Origin: Pseudomonas sp. PDM14
GTDB taxonomy: Bacteria; Pseudomonadota; Gammaproteobacteria; Pseudomonadales; Pseudomonadaceae
Reading direction: 5' to 3'
DNA length: 64,000 bases
Assembly (NCBI RefSeq): GCF_014851905.1
Contig: NZ_JACVAQ010000001.1
Coordinates: 1,860,001-1,924,000, forward strand
Position numbers and translations under genes: made by a program. Shown in pieces: positions 20,638 to 29,337 of the stretch. Within the stretch, counting starts at the first letter, position 1. Each line of letters opens with the position of its first letter. The notes beneath the pieces are model-generated. The model saw only the letters and a program-made list of their open reading frames with translations, did not search any database and was not told the origin of the DNA.

Positions 20638-21324
20638 ATGGCCCTCATCCCCACGCTGTTCACCGTCGCCACCCTGGGTGGCGGCCTCTGGTACTGGCAG
20701 CGCAATCGCCTGCGCTCGCGCGAACGCCTGATCGCCAGCTACAGCTTTCCCCAACGCCTGCGCATCAAGCTGCAGGAAACCTACCCGCACCTCGACGCCG
20801 ACCAGGTCGGCCAGGTCCTGCTGGGGCTGCGCGAGTACTTCCAGCTGTGCCGCATGGCCGGCCGGCGCATGGTGGCGATGCCATCGCAGGTGGTGGATGT
20901 CGCCTGGCACGAGTTCATCCTCTACACCCGCCAGTACCAAACGTTCTGCAGCAAGGGCCTGGGGCGCTTTCTCCACCATGTCCCCCATGACGCCATGCCT
21001 GACGCCCAGACCGCCAGCGAGGGCATTCGCCGCGCTTGGCGCCTGGCCTGCATCCGCGAGGGCATCCCACCCCAGGCCGCGACCCACCTGCCATTGCTGT
21101 TCGCCCTCGATGCGCAACTGGGCATCGCCGATGGTTTCCACTACCGCCTCGACTGCGGCGCACCGCCCGGCAGCTTTCGCGGCGACGGCTACTGCGCCAG
21201 CCATATCGGCGGCAGCTCGGGATGTGCCAGTGGTTGTGGCGGCTCCAACAGTTCCGACAGCGCTGGCAACAGTGATGGCGGCAGTGGCTGTGGCGGCGGA
21301 TGCGGTGGAGGCGGCGGCGACTGA
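20638..21324 (+). CDS. Glycine-rich domain protein-like (GRDP/DUF1399-type) with Gly/Cys-rich tail
   Basis: A 228-residue protein. Residues 3-20 form a short N-terminal membrane anchor (IPTLFTVATLGGGLWYW). The middle (about 60-140) has QVVDVAWHEFILYTRQYQTF, the His-containing core seen in GRDP-like proteins. The last ~45 residues are almost only Gly, Ser, Cys and Asn (CASGCGG, GSGCGGGCGGGGGD). The function is unknown. It follows cyaA by 21 nt and is probably co-transcribed. The Cys-rich tail is unusual for a cytoplasmic protein and could bind metal or be a site of modification; both are speculation. Confidence 0.8.
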   Translation: MALIPTLFTVATLGGGLWYWQRNRLRSRERLIASYSFPQRLRIKLQETYPHLDADQVGQVLLGLREYFQLCRMAGRRMVAMPSQVVDVAWHEFILYTRQYQTFCSKGLGRFLHHVPHDAMPDAQTASEGIRRAWRLACIREGIPPQAATHLPLLFALDAQLGIADGFHYRLDCGAPPGSFRGDGYCASHIGGSSGCASGCGGSNSSDSAGNSDGGSGCGGGCGGGGGD

Positions 21325-21379
21325 GCCGGCTTTTCGCAACGGCAAACAGGCGCTGTCACGCGCCCTAGACGGCTCGCAC

Positions 21380-21402
21380 ACATATCAATCCAGCTGATAT
21401 GT
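21380..21402. promoter_or_regulatory. 23-bp palindrome (possible operator) before two small genes
   Basis: Perfect 8-bp arms ACATATCA and TGATATGT flank a 7-nt spacer. The region is AT-rich within otherwise GC-rich DNA. A TATTAT box at 21418-21423 could be a -10 element whose -35 would fall on the right arm, so the palindrome would block that promoter if bound. There is no T-tract, which argues against a terminator. Confidence 0.5.
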
Positions 21403-21483
21403 ATTACGCCTGATCAGTATTATTCAATCGAATCGACTTGAGTGACTCTAGCGCCACCCAGTAACACGGCGCAGGAGTCGGAC

Positions 21484-21675
21484 ATGTCCCGGATCAACCC
21501 CACACCAGCAGCAAACGGCACCCTCGCGGGCCTCGGCCTGGCCGGTATCGTCATCGGTGTGCTGGCGACCCTGGGTCTGAGCCTGTACCACGAGCTGGGC
21601 GTTCACGGCATGAGCACCGACGCACCGCTGCAGGCTGCTCGCGCCATGCTGTCCAGCATCCGTTTCCGGGGTTAG
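21484..21675 (+). CDS. Small membrane protein of unknown function
   Basis: A 63-residue protein with one transmembrane segment at about residues 11-33 (LAGLGLAGIVIGVLATLGLS) and a short polar tail. GGAG about 6 nt before the ATG at 21484 supports this start over an ATG 42 nt upstream. The next gene begins 6 nt after the stop, so the two form a pair. I do not recognise a family. Confidence 0.6.
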   Translation: MSRINPTPAANGTLAGLGLAGIVIGVLATLGLSLYHELGVHGMSTDAPLQAARAMLSSIRFRG

Positions 21676-21681
21676 GCGGCC

Positions 21682-21927
21682 ATGCACCTTTCCCGCAGGC
21701 GGGCGCTGCTGCTGGCCACCGTACTCACCCTCAGCAACGGCCCGGCGCTGGCCGGCAGTGGCAAGGTCGTCGGTGGCGGCGTGGCGCGAACCATCGAGAG
21801 CATTCAGAACCTGGCGCGCAACCTGGAACTGGACGAAGGCCTCAAACGCCTGCCCGGCGGCCCGCCGAACAAGCAGCCACTGGGCTTCGCCGAGCTCTTC
21901 GACCTGAGCAGCCTGAGCTGCGCCTGA
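21682..21927 (+). CDS. Small exported protein of unknown function
   Basis: An 81-residue protein with a signal peptide (about residues 1-25, RRALLLATVLTLSNGPALA, cleavage likely after ALA) and a 56-residue mature part. The mature part contains a Gly/Val-rich start, a charged helix (ESIQNLARNLELDEGLKRL) and a C-terminal SSLSCA with the only mature Cys. No recognised family. It is 6 nt downstream of the small membrane protein and converges with rnk 15 nt away. Confidence 0.6.
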   Translation: MHLSRRRALLLATVLTLSNGPALAGSGKVVGGGVARTIESIQNLARNLELDEGLKRLPGGPPNKQPLGFAELFDLSSLSCA

Positions 21928-21942
21928 GCCCCGTCGCGGGTT

Positions 21943-22353
21943 TCAGCGGGCGTATTCGCCAGCGGCCTCGGGTTGGTACTCGACTGCCAGCAGGGTCAGT
22001 TTGAGGGTCTTGCCGTTCGGTGCCGGCCAGTCGATGTGCTGGCCGACCGAGAGGCCGAGCAGCGCACAGCCGACCGGGGCGAGGATCGACACCGTACCTT
22101 CGGCGCCGGCGTCCTGCGGGTAGACCAGGGTCAGGTGATGGTCCTTGCCGCTGCTTTCCTCGCGGCAATGCACCCGTGAATTCATCGTCACCACGCCCGC
22201 CGGGACTTCCGTGTGGCCCACCACCTGAGCCCGCGCCAGCTCTGTTTCCAGGGCACTGGCGGTGCTGCCGAAGTCCTCCAGGCCATCGAGCAGGCGCTCC
22301 AGGCGCTGCAGGTCGAGACGGGTGATGGTGATCGGTGGCGTGGTGGTGCTCAT
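21943..22353 (-). CDS. rnk: Regulator of nucleoside diphosphate kinase (Rnk)
   Basis: A 136-residue protein with a short N-terminal helical part and a C-terminal GreA/GreB-like domain (VSILAPVGCALLGLSVGQHI, WPAPNGKTLKL). Rnk can bind RNA polymerase near the secondary channel. In P. aeruginosa it was found as a gene affecting nucleoside diphosphate kinase and alginate. It lies downstream of a DUF1289 gene, separated by a terminator-like hairpin, and converges with the small exported gene. Confidence 0.93.
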   Translation of the reverse strand: MSTTTPPITITRLDLQRLERLLDGLEDFGSTASALETELARAQVVGHTEVPAGVVTMNSRVHCREESSGKDHHLTLVYPQDAGAEGTVSILAPVGCALLGLSVGQHIDWPAPNGKTLKLTLLAVEYQPEAAGEYAR

Positions 22354-22383
22354 GGCGTCGGGCTATCTCCGCTGGGGCCAGAA

Positions 22384-22414
22384 AAGCAAAACCCCGCCCG
22401 GAGGCAGGGTTTGC
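22384..22414 (-). terminator. Rho-independent terminator between the DUF1289 gene and rnk
   Basis: Minus-strand stem GCAAACCCTGCC / GGCGGGGTTTTGC with a TCCG loop and one mismatch plus one bulge, followed by TTTTC. It would end transcripts from the cyaY side before rnk. Confidence 0.65.
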
Positions 22415-22465
22415 AAAGTGTCGACGGACCGTAACACAGGCGGCGCAATAAGCAAAACCAGCGGG

Positions 22466-22666
22466 TCACTTCGGCAACAAAGGCCTCAGGCGCTGCTGGG
22501 CGGCGAGGCAGATTTCCCGGCGCCGCGGGTTGTCGGCGCTGCCCCACTCGAGGATTTCACCAAGCAGGCGGCCACAGCCGAGGCAGCGGTCATCATCGTC
22601 CAGGCAGCACTGCCGGCGGCAGGGCGAGTCGACGACCTCAGAGTTCTTCGAACTCGAGCTGCTCAC
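22466..22666 (-). CDS. DUF1289 family protein (Cys-rich)
   Basis: A 66-residue protein with the DUF1289 core: VDSPCRRQCCLDDDDRCLGC at about 12-31, then GRLLGEILEW. The four Cys in C-x3-CC-x6-C-x2-C suggest a bound metal. The only good start in the frame is a GTG at 22666 with GGAG about 7 nt upstream, which makes it overlap the 3' end of cyaY by 29 nt in another frame. The overlap suggests co-translation with cyaY. Function unknown. Confidence 0.78.
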   Translation of the reverse strand: MSSSSSKNSEVVDSPCRRQCCLDDDDRCLGCGRLLGEILEWGSADNPRRREICLAAQQRLRPLLPK

Positions 22667-22970
22667 CGGACTGCTCCAGGGTGACACGGGCCAGCAGCTC
22701 GCCGAGCGGCTCTTCGCTGGTGTCGCAGATCCACAGCTTCTCGTTTTCGTCGTAGTCGAAGTGGAAGCCACCGGAACGTGCTGCGACCCACAACTGGCGA
22801 ATCGGCTCCTGGCGGCTGAGGATGACCTGCGTGCCGTTCTCGAAACGGATGGTCAACACGCCAGCGGAATTCTCCAGATCGATATCCAGATCGCTGTCGT
22901 CGAAAATGTCTTCCACTGCTTCCTGGGCGGCATCGACCAGGTCATGGAAACGGGCTTCGCTCAAACTCAT
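22638..22970 (-). CDS. cyaY: CyaY, bacterial frataxin
   Basis: A 110-residue acidic protein of the frataxin family. The N-terminal helix is Asp/Glu-rich (EAVEDIFDDSDLDIDLENSA), forming the iron-binding ridge. The beta-sheet has GVLTIRFENGTQVILSRQEP and the conserved QLWVAARSGGFHFDYD. It binds iron and regulates IscS-based iron-sulfur cluster assembly. Length matches the family. The DUF1289 gene overlaps its end; an AraC-type gene ends 93 nt upstream on the same strand. Confidence 0.95.
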   Translation of the reverse strand: MSLSEARFHDLVDAAQEAVEDIFDDSDLDIDLENSAGVLTIRFENGTQVILSRQEPIRQLWVAARSGGFHFDYDENEKLWICDTSEEPLGELLARVTLEQSGEQLEFEEL

Positions 22971-23062
22971 TACTGCGTCCTCGGCATCTGGTTACGCTTC
23001 GATGCGCCCGCTGCGGGCGCCGCGACTTCTCGTGAGACGCGCAGTTTACACACAGCTGCCGC

Positions 23063-24115
23063 TCAGGGCAGTGCTGCCGGATCGCTATGGCTCTGCCGGT
23101 AGGCGCCGGGGCTCTGCCCGGTCCAGCGGCGGAACGCCCGCGCCAGCGAGCCGGCCTCGCTGAAGCCGACCAGGAAGGCGATTTCCGCCAGCTCCAGTGC
23201 CGGGTCACGCAGGTAGTGCAACACCAGCTGTTCGCGAGTTTCGTCGAGCAGCTGGCTGAACGACAGCCCGGCCTCGCGCAGTCGACGCTGCAAGGTACGC
23301 GGGCTGAGCTGCAGGGTCTGCGCCAGCAGCTCCAGGTCGGCGCCGCGCTCGGGCAGCTGCAGCGCCAGCTCGCGGCGCGCACGGTCAAGCACGCTGCTGC
23401 CCTGGTTGAGTTCGCCGAGCATGCGGTCGGCATGGGCGTCGAGCAGCTGACGCAGCTGCGCATCGGCCTGGCCCAGCGGCGTGGCGAGCAGGCGCTTGGG
23501 GAACACCAGGGCATTGTCCGCCTGGTTGAACAGGATAGGGCAGCCGAAGATGCGTTCGTATTCGGAGAGGTTCGCCGGTGCCGGGTACTGGAAGCGCACC
23601 TCGGTTGGCGGAATCTTCAACCCGCTGATCCAGTGACCGAAGGTCAGCCAGCCGGCCAGGGTTTCCTCGGCGTGCAGGCGCTGGTGCTGAACCATCAGCG
23701 GGTGCCAGCTGTGCACCACCAAGGCCTCCATGCCCGGCCGCGGTGGTTCGTCGTCCAGTTCGACACGCCCCAGGTTGCCGACCAGCGAGGCGTAGCGCGC
23801 CTGGCGGTGCAACGCGTCGGAAAGCGTCGCGCAGCTCATCAGCAGGTAGCCGAGCACGCCGTAGTAGCCGGGGCGAATCGCCTCGCCGAGGTGTAGGCCG
23901 AGCTGCTCGTCGCCGGTCAGGCGCACACCTTCGGCGAGCAGCTCCAGGTAGGCCGTGGCGGCGATGCGCTGATCACGCTGGCTGAGTATGGCCGGGCTCA
24001 GTTGCACCTTGGCCAGCAGTTCACCGCTATCGATTCCCTGGTGACCGAGGTAATCCAGCAGTCCCTGCAGGTAGGCGACCGAGACAGAACTGGCAAGAGT
24101 GGCTTGGCTTTCCAT
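23063..24115 (-). CDS. AraC-family transcriptional regulator (Arabinose_bd-type N-terminus)
   Basis: A 350-residue regulator. Residues about 20-205 match the N-terminal ligand-binding type found with AraC domains in OruR/ArgR-like pseudomonad regulators (GYYGVLGYLLMSCATLSDAL). Residues about 245-345 are the AraC/XylS double helix-turn-helix, with LQLSPRTLQRRLREAGLSF and AEIAFLVGFSEAGSLARAFR. The ATG at 24115 has GGAG about 6 nt upstream. The open frame continues far upstream but only antisense to lysA. It diverges from lppL; the target and effector are unknown. Confidence 0.9.
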   Translation of the reverse strand: MESQATLASSVSVAYLQGLLDYLGHQGIDSGELLAKVQLSPAILSQRDQRIAATAYLELLAEGVRLTGDEQLGLHLGEAIRPGYYGVLGYLLMSCATLSDALHRQARYASLVGNLGRVELDDEPPRPGMEALVVHSWHPLMVQHQRLHAEETLAGWLTFGHWISGLKIPPTEVRFQYPAPANLSEYERIFGCPILFNQADNALVFPKRLLATPLGQADAQLRQLLDAHADRMLGELNQGSSVLDRARRELALQLPERGADLELLAQTLQLSPRTLQRRLREAGLSFSQLLDETREQLVLHYLRDPALELAEIAFLVGFSEAGSLARAFRRWTGQSPGAYRQSHSDPAALP

Positions 24116-24178
24116 CACAACTCCGTTTTTTATCCGCCATCCTAGCCGCAAGGCCCGCCGGACGGGAATCCCGGCGCA

Positions 24179-24207
24179 TAGGCAAGCTGCCGGGGGGTGG
24201 GTATACT
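24179..24207 (+). promoter_or_regulatory. Sigma-70-type promoter of lppL-lysA
   Basis: TAGGCA (-35, 4 of 6 consensus) and TATACT (-10) separated by exactly 17 bp, about 35 nt upstream of the lppL ATG. Transcription would start near 24214 and read through lppL into lysA and dapF. Confidence 0.6.
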
Positions 24208-24241
24208 CCAGCCCATTCATGATTTTGCAAAGGAATTCACC

Positions 24242-24379
24242 ATGAAGCGCCTGCTGCTGCCCTTCATCGCGCTGGTCGTACTCTCCGCCGCCCTCACCGG
24301 ATGTGGCCAGAAAGGCCCGCTGTACCACCCGGACGACGAAAAAACGACTCAAGACCGCGACAGAGACGTCTTCCTCTAA
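24242..24379 (+). CDS. lppL: LppL/LptM-like small lipoprotein
   Basis: A 45-residue lipoprotein. The signal sequence ends with lipobox LTGC (lipidated Cys at about residue 21), followed by GQKGPLYHPDDE, the short conserved motif of LppL/LptM (YifL) proteins. In E. coli LptM stabilises the LPS transporter LptD during assembly. In pseudomonads this gene always precedes lysA. AAAGGA lies about 7 nt before the ATG. lysA begins 9 nt after its stop. Confidence 0.92.
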   Translation: MKRLLLPFIALVVLSAALTGCGQKGPLYHPDDEKTTQDRDRDVFL

Positions 24380-24388
24380 GGGGGTTCC

Positions 24389-25636
24389 ATGCAAGCCTTT
24401 ACCAACCGCGACGGGCAACTGTTCGCGGAAGGCGTGTCGCTGTCCGCGCTCGCCGAGCGCTTCGGCACGCCCACGTACGTCTATTCGCGCGCCCATATCG
24501 AGGCGCAGTATCGCGCCTACGCCGACGCCCTGGCCGGCATGCCGCACCTGGTCTGCTTCGCCGTCAAAGCCAACTCCAACCTCGGCGTGCTCAACGTGCT
24601 CGCGCGCCTCGGTGCCGGCTTCGACATCGTCTCCCGTGGTGAACTGGAGCGCGCCCTGGCCGCCGGTGGCGAGCCGGGCAAGATCGTCTTCTCCGGTGTC
24701 GGCAAGACCCGTGACGACATGCGCCGCGCCCTGGAAGTTGGCGTGCACTGTTTCAACGTCGAGTCCACCGACGAGCTGGAGCGCCTGCAGCTGGTCGCTG
24801 CCGAGCTGGGCAAGACCGCGGCGATCTCGCTGCGCGTCAACCCAGACGTGGACGCCGGCACGCACCCGTACATTTCTACCGGGCTGAAGGAAAACAAGTT
24901 CGGCATCGCCATCGCCGACGCGCCGGCCGTGTACGCCCGCGCCGCTGCCCTGGCGAACCTTGAGGTGGTCGGTGTCGACTGCCACATCGGCTCGCAGCTG
25001 ACCACCCTGCCGCCGTTCCTCGACGCCCTCGACCGCCTGCTGGCGCTGATCGACCAGCTCGCCGAGCAAGGCATCCAGATCAAGCACCTGGACCTCGGCG
25101 GCGGCCTCGGCGTGCAGTACCGCGACGAGCAGCCACCGCTGGCCGGCGAGTACATCGCCGCCGTGCGTGAGCGCATCGCGGGCCGCGACCTGGCCCTGGT
25201 CTTCGAGCCGGGCCGCTCGATCGTCGCCAACGCTGGCGTGCTGCTGACCCGCGTGGAATACCTCAAGCACACCGAGCACAAGGATTTCGCCATCGTCGAT
25301 GCGGCGATGAACGACCTGATCCGCCCAGCCCTGTACCAGGCCTGGATGGACGTGGTGCCGGTGCAGCCGCGTGATGCCGCGCCGCGTACCTACGACATCG
25401 TCGGGCCAATCTGCGAGACCGGCGACTTTCTCGCCAAGGGCCGCGAGCTGGCCCTGGCCGAAGGCGACCTGCTGGCCGTGCGCTCGGCGGGCGCCTATGG
25501 TTTCGTCATGAGCTCGAACTACAACACCCGCGGGCGTGCCGCCGAAGTGCTGGTCGATGGCGAAGAGGCCTTCGAGGTCCGTCGCCGCGAAACCCTCGAA
25601 GAACTCTATGCCGGCGAAAGCCTGCTGCCACGGTGA
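24389..25636 (+). CDS. lysA: Diaminopimelate decarboxylase
   Basis: A 415-residue PLP enzyme that converts meso-diaminopimelate to lysine, the last step of lysine synthesis. The PLP lysine is Lys60 in [10 protein letters not shown]. The Gly-rich phosphate loop ([12 protein letters not shown]) and the C-terminal catalytic block [16 protein letters not shown] are present. It fits fold-type III decarboxylases in full length. It lies between lppL and dapF, so lysine and cell-wall precursor enzymes share one transcript. Confidence 0.97.
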   Translation: MQAFTNRDGQLFAEGVSLSALAERFGTPTYVYSRAHIEAQYRAYADALAGMPHLVCFAVKANSNLGVLNVLARLGAGFDIVSRGELERALAAGGEPGKIVFSGVGKTRDDMRRALEVGVHCFNVESTDELERLQLVAAELGKTAAISLRVNPDVDAGTHPYISTGLKENKFGIAIADAPAVYARAAALANLEVVGVDCHIGSQLTTLPPFLDALDRLLALIDQLAEQGIQIKHLDLGGGLGVQYRDEQPPLAGEYIAAVRERIAGRDLALVFEPGRSIVANAGVLLTRVEYLKHTEHKDFAIVDAAMNDLIRPALYQAWMDVVPVQPRDAAPRTYDIVGPICETGDFLAKGRELALAEGDLLAVRSAGAYGFVMSSNYNTRGRAAEVLVDGEEAFEVRRRETLEELYAGESLLPR

Positions 25637-25646
25637 GGTCGCAGCC

Positions 25647-26477
25647 ATGCTTTTGCGCTTCACCAAGATGCACGGCCTCGGCAACGACTTCATGGTCCTC
25701 GACCTGATCAGCCAGCACGCGCACATCCAACCCAAGCACGCCAAGGCCTGGGGCGACCGAAACACCGGCGTCGGCTTCGATCAGCTGCTGATCGTCGAAG
25801 CTCCGAGCAGCCCGGACGTGGACTTCCGCTACCGCATCTTCAACGCCGATGGCTCGGAAGTGGAGCAATGCGGCAACGGCGCGCGCTGCTTCGCCCGCTT
25901 CGTCATCGACAAGCGCCTGACCGTGAAGAAGCAGATCCGCGTCGAGACCAAGGGCGGCCTCATCGAACTCAACCTGCGCCCCGACGGCCAGGTCACCGTC
26001 GACATGGGTCCACCGCGCCTGGTGCCGGCCGACATCCCGTTCCAGGCCGACGCCGAAGCCCTGAGCTACTCGGTCGAGGTCGACGGCCAGAGCGTCGAAC
26101 TGGCCGCCGTGTCCATGGGCAACCCACACGCCGTGCTGCGCGTCGAGGATGTCGACAGCGCGCCGGTGCGCGAACTCGGGCCGAAGCTGGAACACCACCC
26201 GCGCTTTCCGCAGCGGGTCAACGTCGGCTTCCTCCAGGTGCTCGACCGCCAGCATGCACGCCTGCGCGTGTGGGAGCGCGGTGCCGGGGAGACCCAGGCC
26301 TGCGGCACCGGTGCCTGCGCCGCGGCCGTGGCAGCGATTCGCCAGGGCTGGATGGATTCGCCGCTGCAGCTGGAACTGCCCGGCGGCAAGCTGTGCATCG
26401 AGTGGGCAGGCCCAGGCCAGCCGGTTATGATGACCGGACCCGCCGTTCGCGTGTACGAAGGACAAGTCCGTCTATGA
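25647..26477 (+). CDS. dapF: Diaminopimelate epimerase
   Basis: A 276-residue cofactor-independent epimerase that turns LL- into meso-diaminopimelate for lysine and peptidoglycan. The two catalytic Cys are Cys75 in EQCGNGARC and Cys219 in TQACGTGAC. The N-terminus [16 protein letters not shown] is standard. The ATG is 10 nt after the lysA stop, and its TGA overlaps the ATG of the DUF484 gene. Confidence 0.97.
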   Translation: MLLRFTKMHGLGNDFMVLDLISQHAHIQPKHAKAWGDRNTGVGFDQLLIVEAPSSPDVDFRYRIFNADGSEVEQCGNGARCFARFVIDKRLTVKKQIRVETKGGLIELNLRPDGQVTVDMGPPRLVPADIPFQADAEALSYSVEVDGQSVELAAVSMGNPHAVLRVEDVDSAPVRELGPKLEHHPRFPQRVNVGFLQVLDRQHARLRVWERGAGETQACGTGACAAAVAAIRQGWMDSPLQLELPGGKLCIEWAGPGQPVMMTGPAVRVYEGQVRL

Positions 26478-27175
26478 GTGACCAGCGCCAAGACCCGCCC
26501 GTGCAGCTCGACTCCGAAGCCGTCGCCGCCTACCTGCGCCAGCACCCGGAGTTCTTCGTCGACCACGACGAGCTGATCCCCGAGCTGCGCATTCCGCACC
26601 TGCCGGGCGAGGCCGTGTCGCTGGTCGAGCGCCAGGTCAAACTGCTGCGCGAGCGCAACATCGAGATGCGCCATCGCCTGTCGCAGCTGATGGACGTGGC
26701 GCGCGACAACGATCGCCTGTTCGACAAGACCCGCCGCCTGATCCTCGACCTGCTCGATGCGAGCAGCCTGGAAGAGGTCATCGGCGCGGTCGAGGACAGC
26801 CTGCGCCACGAGTTCCAGGTGCCCTTCGTCAGCCTCATCCTGTTCAGCGAAGCCTCGCTGGGCGTCGGTCGCTCGGTGACCAGCGCCGAAGCGCACCAGG
26901 CCGTCGGCGGCCTGCTCGGCGCTGGCAAAACCACTTGCGGTGTGCTGCGGCCCAACGAACTGGAATTCCTCTTCGGCAGCGAAGAATTTGCCCGGGTCGG
27001 TTCCGCCGCCGTGGTCTCGCTGACCCACCAGGGCCTGCACGGCGTGCTCGCCATCGGCAGCCCGGACCCGCAGCACTACAAGAGCTCGCTCGGCACCCTG
27101 TTCCTCGGCTACGTCGCCGAAGTCCTGGCCCGCGTCCTGCCGCGCTTCGCCGCACCGCTGCGCTCGGTACGCTGA
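26474..27175 (+). CDS. DUF484 family protein (GAF-like)
   Basis: A 233-residue cytoplasmic protein of family DUF484, found between dapF and xerC in many gammaproteobacteria. The N-terminal part has [19 protein letters not shown] and a coiled coil ([20 protein letters not shown]). The C-terminal half has a GAF-like pattern ([20 protein letters not shown]). The function is unknown. ATGA overlap with dapF (26474-26477) indicates coupling. Confidence 0.92.
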   Translation: MSDQRQDPPVQLDSEAVAAYLRQHPEFFVDHDELIPELRIPHLPGEAVSLVERQVKLLRERNIEMRHRLSQLMDVARDNDRLFDKTRRLILDLLDASSLEEVIGAVEDSLRHEFQVPFVSLILFSEASLGVGRSVTSAEAHQAVGGLLGAGKTTCGVLRPNELEFLFGSEEFARVGSAAVVSLTHQGLHGVLAIGSPDPQHYKSSLGTLFLGYVAEVLARVLPRFAAPLRSVR

Positions 27176-27244
27176 CACAGCGGGCCCTGCTCGCCAATCG
27201 CCACAGCGAGCAGCGCGCGCCTTCACCGAACCCTGAGAGGCCTC

Positions 27245-28144
27245 ATGCAGCAGCAGCTCGATGCCTACCTCGAACACCTGCGCAGTGAGCGGCAGATGTC
27301 GCTGCACACCCTCGACGGTTACCGGCGCGATCTGCTGAAAATCCTCGCCCTCTGCGGCAAGGCCGAGATCGCCTCGTGGGTCGACCTCGACGGCCGCACA
27401 CTGCGCAGCTTCGTCGCCCGCCTGCACGCCCAGGGCCAGGCCAGCCGCTCGCTGGCCCGCCTGCTCTCGGCAGTGCGCGGCCTGTACCAGTACCTCAACC
27501 GCGAAGGCCTGTGCCGTCACGATCCGGCCACCGGCCTGGCACCGCCCAAGCGCGAACGGCGCTTGCCGCGCACCCTCGATGCCGACCGCGCGCAGCAGCT
27601 GCTCGATGGTGCGGTGGAAAACGATTTCATCGCCCGCCGCGACCAGGCAATCCTCGAGCTGTTCTATTCCTCCGGCCTGCGCCTGGCCGAGCTGGTCAGC
27701 CTCGACCTCGACGGTCTGGACCTGCCCGCCGGCCTGGTGCGCGTGCGCGGCAAGGGCAACAAGGTGCGCGAGCTGCCAGTCGGCAGCAAGGCACGCGACG
27801 CCCTGCAACAGTGGCTGAGCCTGCGTGCGCTGAGCAACCCGGGCGATGGCGCGGTGTTCGTCAGCCAGCAGGGCCGCCGTCTCGGCCCGCGGGCGGTGCA
27901 ATTGCGCGTGCGCCAGGCCGGTGTGCGCGAGCTCGGCCAGCACCTGCATCCGCACATGCTGCGCCACTCCTTTGCCAGCCACATGCTCGAGTCGTCGCAG
28001 GACCTGCGGGCGGTGCAGGAGCTGCTCGGGCACGCCGACATCGCCACCACGCAGATCTACACCCACCTGGATTTCCAGCACCTGGCCACCGTCTACGACC
28101 AGGCCCACCCCCGCGCCAGACGCAGTACGGAGAACGACGAATGA
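27245..28144 (+). CDS. xerC: Tyrosine recombinase XerC
   Basis: A 299-residue site-specific recombinase. The N-terminal SAM-like core-binding domain covers about 1-90. The catalytic domain has the full set: Arg146 (SSGLRLAEL), Lys170 (RGKGNK), His237 and Arg240 ([12 protein letters not shown]), His263 ([11 protein letters not shown]) and nucleophile Tyr272 (IYTH). With XerD it resolves chromosome dimers at dif. It also goes by sss in P. aeruginosa. Its TGA overlaps the next ATG (ATGA at 28141-28144). Confidence 0.96.
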   Translation: MQQQLDAYLEHLRSERQMSLHTLDGYRRDLLKILALCGKAEIASWVDLDGRTLRSFVARLHAQGQASRSLARLLSAVRGLYQYLNREGLCRHDPATGLAPPKRERRLPRTLDADRAQQLLDGAVENDFIARRDQAILELFYSSGLRLAELVSLDLDGLDLPAGLVRVRGKGNKVRELPVGSKARDALQQWLSLRALSNPGDGAVFVSQQGRRLGPRAVQLRVRQAGVRELGQHLHPHMLRHSFASHMLESSQDLRAVQELLGHADIATTQIYTHLDFQHLATVYDQAHPRARRSTENDE

Positions 28145-28842
28145 GCGTGCGCCTGATCACCTTCGACCTCGATGACACGCTGTGGGACGTCGCCCCGGTG
28201 ATGCACAGTGCCGAAGCCACCCTGCGCGACTGGCTGGCACTGAATGCCGCGCAGCTGGGCCCGGTACCGGTCGAGCACCTGTGGGCGATCCGCAGCCGTC
28301 TGTTGCAGGCCGAGCCGACGCTCAAGCACCGCCTCAGCGAACTGCGTCGACGCATCCTTCTGCACGCCTTGCAGGACGCCGGCTACGCCCCGGCCGAATC
28401 CGCGCAGCTGGCCGAGGAGGGCTTCCAGGTGTTCCTCACCGCACGGCACGGCGTCGAGCTGTTTCCCGAGGTGCACCCGACCCTGGAACAGCTGGCCAAT
28501 CACTTCATCCTCGGGGTGATCACCAACGGCAACGCCGACGTGCGTCGCCTGGGCTTGGCCGACTACTTCCAGTTCACCCTGTGCGCCGAGGAACTGGGCA
28601 TCGGCAAGCCTGACCCGCATCCGTTCCAGACCGCCCTGCAACGCGCCGGCGTGCCTGCCGCCCAGGCCGTGCACATCGGCGACCACCCCAGCGACGACAT
28701 CGCCGGTGCACAGGCAGCCGGCATGCGCGCGGTATGGTTCAATCCGCAGAGCAAATCCTGGGAAAACGAGCGCACACCGGATGCGCAGATCGCCAGCCTC
28801 GCCGAGTTGCCAGGCCTGCTGCGCGGCTGGCTGCACGACTGA
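28141..28842 (+). CDS. HAD-superfamily hydrolase (subfamily IA, variant 1)
   Basis: A 233-residue phosphatase-like protein. Motif I is FDLDDTLWD with nucleophile Asp9 and Asp11. Motif II is the Thr in VITNGN. Motif III/IV is Lys in [10 protein letters not shown] and [15 protein letters not shown]. The helical cap sits at about 20-90. It is close to YigB, a flavin mononucleotide or sugar phosphate phosphatase in E. coli, but the substrate here is inferred only. It is the last gene of the lppL-lysA-dapF-DUF484-xerC run and ends before a strong terminator. Confidence 0.92.
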   Translation: MSVRLITFDLDDTLWDVAPVMHSAEATLRDWLALNAAQLGPVPVEHLWAIRSRLLQAEPTLKHRLSELRRRILLHALQDAGYAPAESAQLAEEGFQVFLTARHGVELFPEVHPTLEQLANHFILGVITNGNADVRRLGLADYFQFTLCAEELGIGKPDPHPFQTALQRAGVPAAQAVHIGDHPSDDIAGAQAAGMRAVWFNPQSKSWENERTPDAQIASLAELPGLLRGWLHD

Positions 28843-28854
28843 TCCGCAGGCATG

Positions 28855-28882
28855 AAAAAGCCCGCCGGATGGCGGGCTTTTT
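28855..28882. terminator. Bidirectional terminator between the HAD gene and sutA
   Basis: Perfect 12-bp stem AAAAAGCCCGCC / GGCGGGCTTTTT with a GGAT loop. A-tract and T-tract on the two sides let it work in both directions for the convergent genes. Confidence 0.9.
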
Positions 28883-28898
28883 CTGCGACGGTCGAGCC

Positions 28899-29228
28899 TC
28901 AGATGGGGCGACTGCCGTACTTGCTGTCCGGCTTCTTGGGTGGGTCAGCAACCACGTTGGGTTCCACTTCCTGCACCTTGCCGCCACGCGCGAGGAAGTC
29001 TTCCATGGCTTGCGCCAGGGCATCGCGTTCCTTCTGCTTGGCTTCTATGCTCGGCAGCTCTTCGACTTCGACCGCTGCCTTGGCCTTCTTGCCAGGCTTG
29101 CCGGCAGGGGCGTCGGAATCGCCATCGTCCTCGACATCGGAATCGGCGTCGTCAGCTGTCGCCAGCTCCTCGCCCTCATCCTCATCACCAGCTTCCAGTT
29201 CGTCTTGTTCCAGTTCTTCGTCGCTCAT
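28899..29228 (-). CDS. sutA: SutA, RNA polymerase-binding slow-growth regulator
   Basis: A 109-residue protein. Residues 1-40 are nearly all Asp/Glu, a Lys/Ala stretch follows, then a short helix (EAKQKERDALAQAMEDFLA) and a conserved tail VADPPKKPDSKYGSRPI. This layout is that of P. aeruginosa SutA, which binds RNA polymerase and raises expression of rRNA and maintenance genes during slow growth. GAGG about 6 nt before the ATG supports the start. Monocistronic, convergent with the HAD gene across the terminator. Confidence 0.9.
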   Translation of the reverse strand: MSDEELEQDELEAGDEDEGEELATADDADSDVEDDGDSDAPAGKPGKKAKAAVEVEELPSIEAKQKERDALAQAMEDFLARGGKVQEVEPNVVADPPKKPDSKYGSRPI

Positions 29229-29337
29229 GTTCTACCTCATGACGTGCGCAAAGCAGGTTAGTTATAGCCCAGCCACGTGCATTGCAAACACGCGTCCGGA
29301 AAAATTCACGAGGCCCGCCACTCGGGGCGGCACGGCC

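Noticed and set aside
19342..21381. 679-codon open frame opposite cyaA and the glycine-rich gene
   Set aside because: Antisense shadow; the sense genes have clear domains.
24116..25765. Long in-frame extension upstream of the AraC gene
   Set aside because: Antisense to lppL and lysA; the ATG at 24115 has a proper ribosome-binding site.
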